A stretch of 36,151 nucleotides of DNA from positions 43,534 through 79,684 of the forward strand of contig MU119457.1 in assembly GCA_014904845.1 (NCBI GenBank), read 5' to 3'. Every line of letters starts with the position of its first letter. Positions within the stretch are counted from its first letter, which is position 1. This document shows positions 23,554-33,760 of this stretch, piece after piece. A program made the position numbers and the translations under genes. This DNA is from Acephala macrosclerotiorum. Its lineage: Eukaryota > Ascomycota > Leotiomycetes > Helotiales > Mollisiaceae. The notes beneath the pieces were generated by a model, which saw only the letters and a list, made by a program, of their open reading frames with translations, was not told the origin of the DNA and did no database searches.

Positions 23554-24799
23554 TCAAGGGTTGCTTCCGGCCTTTGCGTAACTTCTTCGCAGCTTCATTT
23601 CAGTCCACTGATTAATGTTAGAAGTTACACGAAGTACAACGAAAATCTCAGACGCACCTCGCCACATGAGAGTGGAGCATACTTGGGCGGATTTCTCTCA
23701 TCGGTGCATGTTGGGAGCACAGCACATTGTTTATTGAAATTGAAACCTACAAAAATCAGTATACTACCTCGAATGCGGAAGAAAACAGCATACTAAAGAA
23801 CAGGGGCATCGAAATCCGATCTTCATTGGTCTTATTGACCTCCACTCGATGAACCGTACTCTCCAACTTGTCGTTAGTCAATCGAGAAAGGAAGTCTCCA
23901 ATGTTTACCACAAGGGTATCCTCAAGAGGCGGTGCTTCGATCCATTGCCCTTCTTTATTGAGTACCTGCAAGCCACCGATATGATCTTGGAATAGAATTG
24001 TGAAGCACTGCAGATCGGTGTGGCTTCCCAGCCCACCTTGGTATACCCCCGAAGTGTCGGCCTTCGTCTTGTTTTGGGTTTGAGCTGCGGGATAGAAGTT
24101 CAAGGCCATGTCACCACACGGGTATGTGATCAGGTCGTCCATGCCGTCTGCTGGCATATCAAGTGCAATAGCAACAGCCTTGGTCAAGTTCCGAGCAAGC
24201 TGCATTGATGCTCGCCACCATGCTTTTGCGGCGGTGTTGAATCCTGGAAGATGAGCTGTCTTCTCCCATATCCTCTCATCTGCCCAGATGTAGGGTTGTA
24301 CTTCAGATGGAAGGGAGTCGAGGGGGATTGGTTTTGGAAGATAGTCGTATGCTGGATCGTCGTTGGGAGAGTAGTGCCATCTGAACTGTTCCTTGACCTC
24401 TGCTCCTTCGCTTGCGTTGGCACGTGCATTTTGAGGGGCGGTCCATCCGTTGTGGTGATTGAAGTTGCTTCGTTCAATTTTCCACTTCTCTTCCGTTGGC
24501 CGGCGAAAGAAATCAAGCGATTTGAGTCTTGCTTCCTCGATAATCTCTCGTGATATGCCATGATTTTTAATGTAGAAGACTCCGGAAGTCACAGCAGCTG
24601 TTTTGATTTCGTGTGCTATGCGTTTGAGATCCTTGCCATCCGTGTCATCCAAGCCTATCAAGTCGATGCATGGTATCTCTCCTGGAGTACAAGGACGCGG
24701 GGGTGCATTTAAAACTTCTCTGATTGAGTCTCCATCAGGAGAATTCAAGCGTAGAATCGTTTTCGAAGGCTTCTGAGTTGCCTCTGTTTGAGTCAACAT
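23554..24799 (-). CDS. 2-oxoglutarate/Fe(II) dioxygenase (isopenicillin N synthase-like)
   Basis: Three exons, 24,799-23,794, 23,746-23,658 and 23,607-23,554 (introns 47 and 50 bp), about 382 residues. The N-terminal DIOX_N segment reads IPCIDLIGLDDTDG and SGVFYIKNHGI. The jelly-roll core keeps the iron triad His260-x-Asp262 (GLGSHTDLQCFTIL) and His317 (STVHRV), plus the 2-oxoglutarate Arg328-x-Ser330 (DRISMP). The last two exons restore the usual tail, VLPTCTDERNPPKYAPLSCG and EWTEMKLRRSYAK; without splicing the frame stops just after SAFEVVY. Such enzymes hydroxylate, desaturate or cyclise small molecules, often in secondary metabolism; the substrate cannot be told. Neighbours are a dead paralog and a broken DEDDh gene, with an SDR 2.1 kb further on, so a cluster role is only a possibility. 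Confidence 0.94.
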
Positions 24800-25252
24800 T
24801 CTGTGTTTGCCAGAATCTGGGACTAGCTGAGAACGGTGCTATATATGCATGGTGTTTCTGACAAATGTGTAGAGGCAAGGGATAAATCTTCTGGAAGTGG
24901 CAAGGCATACCGAGTCGTCCGATGAAGCGGGTCATTGATGACGCGATCCAAAGGTGGGATGTGATTCTCCCTTTCAAGTACACATCAGGGATCACCCGAC
25001 GGGATGTGCAACTTCTGGGAAAGGATCAAGGCGTCTTGAAGCTTATTTTGAGTACCATTCTTATTTTGGGGACCAGTACCATGGTATCGAACGGTCGATG
25101 CTCTCGTATGTGCCAACGACCAGTCCAGATCATCATAAGCTCGAGTGCGGGAACCCATAAATTGAATTTAGTCTAGTTCATAACCAAATTATTCGATAAT
25201 ATATAGAACGAGAGCTTTTCTGCACAAGATTTAAATAGAGTCAAGAAATTGA
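24800..25252. promoter_or_regulatory. Dioxygenase upstream region
   Basis: About 450 bp with the presumed promoter of the minus-strand dioxygenase. The part after about 25,170 is more AT-rich. The missing 5' end of the DEDDh gene would have to lie here, but I cannot identify it. Confidence 0.4.
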
Positions 25253-26300
25253 AGCGAGAAATATGAAAAATGCGCTTCCATAACCGGAAAATCATTCGCA
25301 AATTGGTCTGGTATATCGAGGAAGGATTTCCGATGCAAGAAAGTTTGGCAGAATCTGGAAGTGGAACAACGAGATCGAAACTCCGGAATTGACTTTCCAC
25401 AAAATGGTTTGCTGGAACTGCAGTCGATTCTCAGTCTCTGCCTGAGCGGCTCGCTGGAAGGCGTCGTGATATCCTCATTCGATCTCGAGCCGAAGGTAGA
25501 CTCCCCATAGAACAAGATGTATAATGGAATAGCTTAAACAGGTGTCTCGATGCCGGATACCTGCAACTTCTCCCAAGTAAGACCGGCTGGCTTGTTGGCC
25601 ACGCGACACTTCGTGGTGGGAGGACACAAGAGGTTGCTCCACGAGGCAAGAGTATTCCATTTGGGTATTTTAGAACATGTCGATCCGGACGACGTTAACG
25701 AGCTCATCTTGAGACTTCTACATATTCTAGATGATTTGGCACAGGTACGTCTCAGAATATCCTGAAGAGCAAGTTCCGTTGCTGATAGTGGACCGAAGTC
25801 GAGCTCCTTGGAAACCACAAAATACCGCGACATTGTTCTCGTTGGTCATGGACTCCGTTCCGATCTCCTTGTGCTTCGAAGGCGAGGAATTCTATTCGGA
25901 CAGATCAGCACTACTGTCGCCAAACTGGACAAATCATGCATCGTGAAGGAGGTCTTGGGCATGAACTTCCGGCTTCATGGGCTGTTGAACATCTTCTACT
26001 GCCCATTGCTCCACATCCACAACGCTGGAAATGATGGGAATTTCACCCTGAGAGAACTTTTTGCTCCTTGCCTACTACGGATTGAGACCATTTGCGCTCT
26101 CAAGTAATGCAAGTAATGAGATTTGTACCCTAGCAGGCTTGAAGGCTCTGGCATTGGACGCTCTGCCCGACACAACAGATAGGAACGCAATGCTGCGTGC
26201 CCTGAAACCGCAATGTGATGATTGGACTATGTTTGCGCTAGACATGGGAAACGGTTCATTCAACGATTCTCGAATGGCTTATGGCTTGACCAAGAATTGA
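25253..26300 (+). pseudogene. Frame-broken DEDDh exonuclease-like protein (Gfd2/QIP type)
   Basis: Three blocks carry an RNase H-fold DEDDh domain of the type in fungal Gfd2/YDR514C-like and QDE-2-interacting (QIP) proteins. Block 1 (25,253-25,495) has LQSILSLCLSGSLEGVV and the Asp-x-Glu pair in SSFDLEPK. Block 2 (25,542-25,744) has VSMPDTCNF, ATRHFVVGGHKRLLHEAR and VFHLG. After a 54-bp intron (25,745-25,798), block 3 has YRDIVLVGHGLRSDLLVLRR, then FRLHGLL and HIHNAGNDGNFTLRE with the final His and Asp, so all acidic and His positions expected for activity are present. The frame then breaks in a run of five Ts (26,058-26,062); with four Ts it would read RELLLLAYYGLRPF and run to a stop at 26,300. 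Block 1 to 2 is also out of phase by one base with the only plausible donor (25,496), and block 1 has no ATG. It is most likely a degraded gene; a missed exon and a sequencing error are the alternatives. Confidence 0.72.
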
Positions 26301-26929
26301 GATGGAGGGTGAGGGCGGTGGTTCTTCCAAGACAATTCGAGATTGCTTCTTCGTCTCGACCTGAAACACGACTCGCACCGACTGTGGGCAATTTGGGGAC
26401 TAGGACACCATGACTGTCCGAAAAGATTGCCAATTGGCGGAAGCAATTGCAACTAGGATGTCGAAAGAAAACATGGCCGTATTTAGCTGAGCAGCGGTGA
26501 AGTTTCGAACACGTAAGGAGGGAATGAGGTTGATAAGCGTGGGACAAGCTCTCGTGCTCGGCTTGGTATGTCCGAGAGATAACGGAAGCAATGAAACATA
26601 ACAGCTCGTCGAGGCAAGGTCCTTGAAGAGAGGCGGTGAGGCGAAGACAGAATTCGAAGAAAAGCCCAAGACCAAAGCTAGCGAAGTGCGGGGAGTCGAG
26701 CCGCAAGCGCATTCGTTTTCGTTTTCGCATTCAGGGTCGAATAACAGCCCCGTTAAACCTCCCCACAAATGACATCAGATAACAAACACCTATAAAACCA
26801 TCGTGTTCCTTCAGAAGCCATGTTGTTGTGCCGTATAGCGCAATTCATCCCTTTACCCCGCTCTCCGGTTTGCCTGGGTTGGAAGCTGAAAGGAACATCG
26901 GGGGCCGGGCCACATTAGCAACAGGGACA
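26301..26929. promoter_or_regulatory. SDR upstream region, no gene seen
   Basis: About 630 bp before the SDR start. A minus-strand frame (26,260-26,730) reads as arginine- and leucine-rich noise. No motif stands out. Confidence 0.45.
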
Positions 26930-28013
26930 ATGGAGGACTTGAAGAGCAAGGTGCGTATACCTCGAACATGATCAATCAACAGAAGTTGACAAGAATAGGT
27001 CGTGATTGTAACAGGCGCTTCCTCGGGAATCGGTCTCGCAGCCACAGAAGTTCTCCTCAAACACGGTGCGAAAGTTCTAGGAACGGATCTTAGCCCCGCG
27101 CCCTCACTCGCATCCGCCGACTTCCATTTCCTTCAAGCGAATCTCATCGACGCCTCAGCACCAGATAAGATCGTGGAAGCATGTACCACAGCTTTTGGCA
27201 AGAAGATTGATGCTCTAGTGAGTCCCATCTCAGCATCCCGACGGATATCAATCTCGAGATTCGTTGGACCTGCAACTTTCCTTTCTCCTTATGACTTTTC
27301 CTCCTCTCGTTATACCTTCTTCTATATTCACCTTTAGTCATCACTTCATTCGTTCTCGTCTCATGGCGTTTCCTTCCCTCTTCTCAAAAGATCAAATACT
27401 GATTCCTCGAACTCCAATCCAGCTCAATGTAGCGGGAATCCCGGACCAAAACAGCTCCGTCGACACCCTAACCAACGCCAACTGGGAGAAAGCCATTGCA
27501 GTAAACCTCACCGCACCAGTCAAACTGATACGAGCGGTCGTTCCAATTATGATCTTAAACGGAGGAGGGTCGATCGTGAATGTTGCTAGCAAGGCTGCGA
27601 TAAGTGGTGCTGCTGCTGGTGTCGCCTACACTGCTTCCAAATACGGTCTCGTCGGGGCGACGAAGAATGTTGCTTGGAGGTATAAAGATGAGGGGATTCG
27701 ATATAATGCTATTTGTCCTGGTGGTATGCATTTCTCCCAAGGATTCTCGAATCCAAATTGCTTGTGTCCCTGGAAACTGACATGAATAGTTGTATAAATA
27801 AACATCGCAGCAAACATTGACATGAAGAACCTGGATATGAAAGCAACAGCAACACTAATGTCCGTGAGAGAGACGATCATGCCGAAAGAAGATTATAGCA
27901 AGGTGCCTGCGGCTGATAAAGTTGCGAATGTGTTGGTGTTTTTGACGAGTGAGATGAGTTCGGAGTTGAATGGGTCGATTATTCCAGTTGATCATGGGTG
28001 GAGTGTTATTTGA
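26930..28013 (+). CDS. Short-chain dehydrogenase/reductase (classical SDR)
   Basis: Four exons, 26,930-26,950, 26,999-27,217, 27,423-27,723 and 27,811-28,013, give about 247 residues, the normal size of a single-domain classical SDR. Exon 1 has only seven codons (MEDLKSK). The cofactor loop is TGASSGIG (12-19). Asp37 after the second strand (VLGTD) points to NAD(H) rather than NADP(H). The join at 27,217/27,423 restores DALLNVAGI (NNAG-type motif). The catalytic set is Asn108, Ser136 (IVNVASKAA), Tyr149 and Lys153 (AYTASKYG). The last join gives ICPGANIDM, and the tail [15 protein letters not shown] is typical. Substrate unknown; the nearest general class is 3-oxoacyl-ACP-reductase-like or alcohol dehydrogenases. 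Intron 2 is 205 bp, much longer than others in the window. Confidence 0.94.
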
Positions 28014-28495
28014 GAACCGGTCCTGGCCGGAGCTCGGGTCTGGTGGGATAAAAAAAGGTGTCGATGAGCGTGTGGCTTCGAACAGGTGAAAGCTTTTTAA
28101 GAAGAGAGGTTCTCGGCAAAAGCGAAGTGGAAGCAGTAGAATAACAATAGCAGCATGAGTAAAAAGTATTAGTATTGGGTTGCACTAGCAACCAGTGGAC
28201 TTTTCCCTTCAAAAGGACAAAGAAGCAATGTTCTCATCGAGCGGCACATACACCAATGTATTAAAGACGAAGTTGCATGGATTCGCTTTGCATTATGTTC
28301 CTCAGTCCGTAGTAGAGACATTGTTCGTTCCTTGAGTGTTTTCATCACAGACGCCACGCCATCCACCCATCCTCCCAGTATCCATCAACAAATGAAATTC
28401 ACAACGCCTCATATCAGTTCTACTTTGGTTCCAATTTTGTACACGTCCAGCTGATGTAGCTTGCATGAGTAATGTTAGCATCGTAAGCTATTCGA
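28014..28495. other. Convergent intergenic region, no gene seen
   Basis: A 482-bp spacer between the 3' ends of the SDR and the membrane-protein gene. Nothing recognisable. Confidence 0.55.
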
Positions 28496-29665
28496 TTACA
28501 AGCCCTTGTCACCCTTGTCTCTATCCTCTGGGATCAACTTGGACCAGTCGCTACCAACAATCATGAAGATCTGAGCAACGAGGACAAAAGAGAAGAGGAT
28601 GGTGACAGCAACTTGCATAGCAAAGACCTTGACATAAGTCTTGATTAACCTGATGCGAGATGCCCAGTCGAAGGTCTTCCATGCATCAACCATGCCAAGA
28701 ACACCAGTGCCACCGACGATCTCTGGGATAACCTTTCCGCCAAAGCTGCGATCGAATGGAACAATGGTCTCCTCAGCATCGGACAAGAGAGAAGCTTGCA
28801 CACGTGTCAAGGTAACGTTGGCTGGGATGACGACCAAGAAGGCGAGGACAAGGCCGAAGATGAAAATTCCGATGCCCTTGAAAGCCATGGCGGTTTTTTG
28901 GCCACCAGTCATGTTAGCAACATCCTCGGGCTTCTGGTCGGTAAATCCAGTGACAATGGCGAGGTAAATTGGGAGGTAGACAGATAGCTGCTTTGCGATA
29001 GCAAGAACGGCAGTAGGAGCTGCAACCTTCTTCCACATCCTCAAGGCCGGGAGACGACGGAACCAGGTCTTTGGGCTGGGTTCAGAGATGACAATGTGTG
29101 TCCAGGCGAGGGACAATGTAGCACAGAGAACGGTAGCGACGGCATTCCAGAATGGTCTTGGGATGAGGCTCAGGAGAGGGAAGACGCTGAAGAAACCTCC
29201 GACGCTGTTGACCGCGAAAGCAGAGACAATGTAGATGGTGAGGCCTCGGAATCGTGCGCGGAATCCACCAACAGATTGTAGAAGACGAATGGTGCTGCGG
29301 AAGCTCGCGGTAATTGGCTTGGCCTTGACCTGAGCATGCTCGGGGTCCTTTATTGTAGAATCGGGGTCTTCAGTCGCGAGAGGTTCGAAGAGGATGGCTT
29401 CTTGAGGAGACTCGATCATGAGGAGAGTGGGGAGGATTCGTCCGAAGGTGTACTCGATCTACGCTGACGTCAGTAATTACTCGTAGAGATCTGCCAGGAG
29501 ACATACCATGAAAAGAACACCAGTGAAGAGGATAGCAGTAACTGCCAACATCAAAGCACCCCACGTTGGAAGCTGGACAGGTCGTGGCCTGTCGCCATCC
29601 TGGGTCATAGAGGCGTGGGCTTCGAAGCCTCGTCGAACGAGGGTTGGGATCATGTTGCTCATCAT
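28496..29665 (-). CDS. Conserved fungal multi-pass membrane protein, function unknown
   Basis: Two exons, 29,665-29,507 and 29,458-28,496 (48-bp intron), about 373 residues. About six hydrophobic segments are visible: LPTWGALMLAVTAILFTGVL, LTIYIVSAFAVNSVGGFF, FWNAVATVLCATLSLAWTHI, APTAVLAIAKQLSVYLPIYL, GIFIFGLVLAFLVVIPANVT and MQVAVTILFSFVLVAQIFMI. It starts MMSNMIPTLVRRGFEAHASM and ends in a short charged tail (PEDRDKGDKGL). I recognise the type as widespread in filamentous ascomycetes; some database entries label such proteins ubiquitin carrier or conjugating, but no UBC fold or catalytic cysteine motif is present. The motif VIPANVTLTRVQASLL is probably a conserved loop. Splicing restores the continuous VLFMIEYTFGRILPT. 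Conservation of the whole frame argues it is functional; its role is unknown. Confidence 0.87.
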
Positions 29666-31182
29666 TGCGGTTTGGTAAGGAGCGACGGTTGATTTCGGTG
29701 ATGCAGAAGAATCGTGATTTGGAGTTCACGATGGGAAAGGAGATGTTTTGAAGGAAAAGAACCAGCAGGTAGGTAACCAGCAGGCAGAAGTAGCCCTTTG
29801 ATGCAGAGGACGAGGCGCAGGCGGCGTAATTGATGCGGATAACGGGCGGCTAGACTAGATGAGGCATGGTGCTGACTCTCCGTGTCGTTGGTGGCCAACA
29901 GTTTATTTTCATCCGAACCACTTCAGGTACAATACGAGATGGCGATTATTCTCAAAGCACAAGGCTCAACTGAAATACTCGCTCCAGGGGATACAAGGCT
30001 CGAGTCATAGTTGTACGGAAAGCTTTTGGCCAAGTTGCACAGCAGAGGACTGAAACGCGAGCTTACAGCACGTGAGATTCCATCACAACGGGCAGGTTTG
30101 AAGTGAAAAGGCTGCTTTCCATTGGAGCCTGACTTTGATATAATATATTCTCTCAAAAGTCCATCACTGGTGAAAGTTTCAAAATTCGGGGCTATTTGAG
30201 ACTTCGGTAGAACTAGAAATGCATTTTCTTCGAGCGTTACTTGCGAGTTTTGAAATTCCTTCACTGCTACGTTATTTGATTCTTGGTCTGAAAGATCTGA
30301 ATTTGCCCGTACATCGATGTCTTTTTCGTTGTTTGTGGCTTTCTTGGGAACTCGAATCCGTGCTCTTGACGATGCCCATCCCATTCGGCTCAACTCTTTG
30401 CTCATTCGCTGGATTCTGAGCCTTGCCTCCTCAAGTTCGCAAATTTGTACTTGAATGGGTCTTCTTGCCCTCTGCTTCTTCAACTTCGCTGAGCTTTTCA
30501 AGTTTCAATTGTTCTTGTCTGCATCTTCTATACAGTTTGCGAGGTGTTGAGTTGATAGATCGTTAACAACCTCTGGCCTTTCCCTCGGCCCTCCAAGGAC
30601 CGGAGGTTAGATACAAGACGAATCTAATTTAGACCTCGGCAGCCATCTTCAATAGCTCTCGTTTACTCCAATTGTCGAAAGTCATCGTCTCGGCACGGCA
30701 AAGTTCCAGCGCAGGTCTTCCCTCCGAGAAGTCAAAGTTCAAAGTCCGCGTTTCACCATCTTCCCGCACAGATATCTTACCGTTCGCGATCAACATCCAA
30801 GAGTTGAACTTCAGGTGGCATCCACGAGTGAGGAATCATTTTGTCTCGGTTCGGCTTCGAGGTCGGCGCACAAAATTCTGCACGTGGTCTGCAAGTTCCC
30901 ATTGTCTCATGCGTTGTGCATGAGACTAGTTTCAGTCAAACGGTGGTACCAGAGAAAGGGTCCTTTCACCCCCTCGATCTTTTCATTTCATCTACATTCA
31001 CTCAGGACAGTCGCTCGTTATCTTCAAGGCATCTCAGTGCATTGAATCACTTTCGCTAAGTTGCATCGAAGAAACACTGTCGTTCCTTTTGATTTCACGA
31101 TCTATTTTGAGATTCATATACCTCAGCTTCAGACCTCATCAAAAGCTCACCTCAGCACACGATAATCAATGATTCCCTCACA
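29666..31182. promoter_or_regulatory. Long divergent intergenic region with possible gene relic
   Basis: About 1.5 kb between two divergent genes. It should contain both promoters. A CACGTG sits at 30,069-30,074. The 31,000-31,180 part is CT-rich, as expected for the 5' leader of the downstream gene. A relic-like frame at 29,923-30,501 is listed separately. Confidence 0.45.
29923..30501 (-). pseudogene. Unrecognised frame, possible relic of a coiled-coil protein
   Basis: A 192-codon minus-strand frame contains QICELEEARLRIQRMSKELS, which looks like a real coiled coil; its first codon is TTG and its first ATG is at 30,405. Just upstream another frame reads YRRCRQEQLKLEKLSEVEEA, also coil-like. 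Two coil-like stretches in different frames could mean one gene with a frame break, or chance. The C-terminal half has no recognisable features and I assign no function. Confidence 0.22.
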
Positions 31183-32159
31183 ATGCGCGCGCAACTTTTC
31201 CAAGTCGCTCTCATCGCGAGTGCAAGCTTTGCGACAGCTTCACTCGACGCAAACGGAAACTGCGACTCTGGGTTCACCATCTGCTCACCTCCTGGCGGCA
31301 CATCAGCCACTACCCCGCAAATCAGCAACCCAAACTTCCCAAACCTCTTCGTGGACATACTTGATTCTTCTTTACCAACCAGCTCGCGCAAACGATCCCT
31401 ACCTCATGGCGTTCTATCCCCCATTGCGATCCGAGGATCATCCCCACTATGTTGCAACGCCCAACCTCCTGCCTCACAATGGCGAAGCTCGGTCTCCCAT
31501 TCTGCTACGACAGATTCACCACCAACTTCCTCCTGCCAGACGGCAGTACAGGAACTGTGGTAGGCGGCTCATACACCTCAGCTGGAGGCGACACCGCGAA
31601 TCTCGAAACAGGAGACTACAAATTGGTCAATGGCCAAACAGGAAACATCTACTCCTCCGACCCCTCTTTGAAACCAAACACCGCTACCTTGGCCCTTCCA
31701 TCTCAATTCACCGCCTCCGGAGTCGGGTCAGCGATCCCGCTGCCTTCACTGGGAAGTGAGATGATCCTCACATACACCACCACTCTCCCTGGATCCACCA
31801 CCCCCGCCTCCACTCTCCCTCCAATCACAGTTCGAGGAAGCACCAGCACCGAAACCATTCTCCTCCCGACCACAACCGCCATCTCAGCCGCCTCTGGTTC
31901 CAGCCCAAGCGTTGCCGTTGGGGCAGTAACGAGCCTCTCGATCGTGAATTTATCGCCGAGCACGATTCCTGGATCGACGGTTGCAGGGTCTACAATTCCA
32001 CCCGTTACAACGACGATCGTAACAACAAAATTTAGCGCGTTGTCTGCTTCCGCGACTACAAGTTCGATAACAACGAAGAAGAATGATGGGAGGAGAGTTG
32101 GCATTGGTAGGGTTGTGGATGGGGTTTGGGTTGTAATAATAGGAGCCTTAGTTTTATAA
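31183..32159 (+). pseudogene. GPI-type surface protein with a single-base frame break
   Basis: The 5' part (frame from 31,183) has a clear signal peptide, MRAQLFQVALIASASFATA, then SLDANGNCDSGFTICSPPGG and SNPNFPNLFVDIL, up to SSPLCCNAQ. The 3' part continues in another frame from about 31,465: SCLTMAKLGLPFCYDRFTTN, then TGTVVGGSYTSAGGDTANLE, TGNIYSSDPSLKPNTATLAL and FTASGVGSAIPLPSLG. A Ser/Thr-rich region and a short hydrophobic tail (VVDGVWVVIIGALVL) follow, the pattern of a GPI-anchored cell-wall protein of about 325 residues. From memory of the family the two parts belong to one uninterrupted exon, so one base appears missing near 31,462-31,468. I see no plausible intron that would reconcile the frames. 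It is either a recent pseudogene, a sequencing error, or two separate frames. Function unknown; the paired cysteines suggest a small extracellular fold. Confidence 0.65.
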
Positions 32160-32455
32160 TTCAAAATATAAGTAAAAAGAATGATATTGTATTGATTTAT
32201 AAGCATACGTTTTAATATGCAAACTACATATTATCGATTTTTAATTGGCACGTATTACTAAACTGGGGGCAAGGCCCTGCGCTTGCAATAAACTTGTGTC
32301 GGAGCCGGGTACGAGTCAACTACTTTTGCCGGTGCCTAGCTCGTTATAGCACGTGCAACACGTGACTTCCACGTGACTCAACGTTCCCTTATCCCGGGAC
32401 GCAGTCCAATTAAATTTATAGTGGGATGTCTCTCGTACCTCGCGCTATGCCCTGC
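32160..32455. other. GC-richer island with clustered CACGTG, at arm border
   Basis: After the gene's AT-rich 3' end, about 190 bp (32,262-32,455) of ordinary composition precede the AT arm. It holds three CACGTG sequences at 32,350-32,355, 32,359-32,364 and 32,370-32,375, the last two inside a near-direct repeat of CACGTGACT. No open frame of note. Confidence 0.5.
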
Positions 32456-32510
32456 TTTTGACGACTTGAACTTTGAAATAATTTAAAACTTTTAACTATA
32501 GAGTTTTTAT

Positions 32511-32533
32511 TCGTATCGATTTCGTCGATACGA
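32511..32533. repeat. Perfect 9-bp stem inverted repeat
   Basis: TCGTATCGA and its complement TCGATACGA flank a 5-base loop. It lies at the start of the AT arm and may be part of a transposon end; nothing suggests a terminator role. Confidence 0.5.
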
Positions 32534-32829
32534 GTAAAACGTTCTTTTTTATATTCTTTTTTCGAGCTTTATAAGAAACTATTCTATGAGAAGCTATTCT
32601 ATAGAAAGTTTTAAATACTAAAAGCGGCACATTTTAGCGTTTTTTGATAAAATTTTAATGCAAAAACGTATTACAAATATTACGTTTTATTATATAATTT
32701 TTATATAAATATTTTTTTTTAATAAAGTTTTTTTAATTATTATTAAAAATATATTATTAATTTTTATAAATATACGTTTTAATATAAATTATATATTATT
32801 AATATTTAATAATAAATTTATTTAATTTT

Positions 32830-33030
32830 ATATATTTTTTAAAAAAAAAAACTTTATTTAATAATTCGTTAAACGAATTAATAATAAACGAGTTTTTTTT
32901 TTTTTATTTAATATATATTTTATTTTATAAATTTTATAAAAAATTATAAAATTTATAATTTTATTAATTTATTTTTGTTTTCAATTTTAAATTAAAATTT
33001 TTTAATTTAAATATTTTATATTTGTCGATT
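32830..33030 (-). repeat. Repeat family R1, inverted copy
   Basis: Read on the minus strand it shows the order seen in left-arm copies: an aaataaattaataaaatt block, ttttataaaatttataaaat, an A-tract followed by ctcgtttatt, a hairpin (32,863-32,879, AATTCGTTAAACGAATT) and a T-tract. Orientation is opposite to the other copies. Confidence 0.5.
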
Positions 33031-33159
33031 ATATAGAAATATTTATTAATAAATTAAACGCAAAATATAAAAATTTATATTTTATTTTTATAATTATTGT
33101 AATTATTGTTATTATTAGATTAAAAAGTGTACAAAAGTTGAAAAATATAATCTCAATTC

Positions 33160-33225
33160 TAGCGCAGTTTTGGACTAGTCCCAATGCAGCCTAGGACTGC
33201 ACGTGACTAGTGTAACTAGTATTTT
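33160..33225. other. Small non-AT island with nested palindromes
   Basis: About 65 bp of mixed sequence within AT-only DNA, containing gactagtccc, TGCAGcctaggaCTGCA, CACGTG (33,200-33,205) and actagtgtaactagt. Too short for a gene; it could be a surviving transposon end. Confidence 0.4.
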
Positions 33226-33660
33226 AACAATATTTAAAATAATTTTTTTTTAATAAATTTCGTTTTTTATATTAAATTATTATAATTGATTTAATTAATT
33301 GAATTTTTTTTTTAAATTATATAAATATAAAAATATATTATAATAATTATATATTTATATAAATTAATTATATATTTTAAATCGAGTTTTTAAAATTTTA
33401 AAAAAATTTATTTTTATTTTTTTATTTTTTTTAAATTTTAAATTTAATATTATTTTATTTTTTTATTTTTTATTAAAAAAAAAATTTATAATTATAATTT
33501 AATAAATAAATTATAATTTTAAATATAATATAATTAAAATTTTAATATTTATTATAAAATTATTAAATTAAATAATTATTTTTATTATTTATATATTTTT
33601 AAATTTTATTTTAAAATAAAATTAATTAATTATATAATTTATAAATATATAAAAATATTA

Positions 33661-33760
33661 TAAAACGCGATCACGTGTTATACGTTCGCCTCTAGTTCGG
33701 CGCTATTAATCGAGTTTCAAAAGTCGAGTACTCGCTCGATTTCATTTTTTTTTTCTAAGT
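33661..33760. other. Second small non-AT island
   Basis: About 100 bp with CACGTG (33,672-33,677), gcctctagttcggcgc and a repeat of tcgag/ctcga around 33,723-33,740. No gene. Confidence 0.35.

Noticed and set aside
28496..29665. Ubiquitin-conjugating enzyme label
   Set aside because: The protein is a string of membrane helices with no UBC fold or catalytic cysteine motif.
31351..31382. Possible intron to explain the frame change in the surface protein
   Set aside because: GT...AG spacing is only about 32 bp and would remove the conserved FVDIL segment; a single missing base is simpler.
31169..31759. 196-codon plus-strand frame overlapping the surface-protein gene
   Set aside because: Its translation is Arg/Pro/His-rich without motifs, while the two other frames carry the signal peptide and conserved segments.
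32511..32533. Transcription terminator hairpin
   Set aside because: Intrinsic hairpin terminators are bacterial; in this fungal context it is more likely repeat structure.
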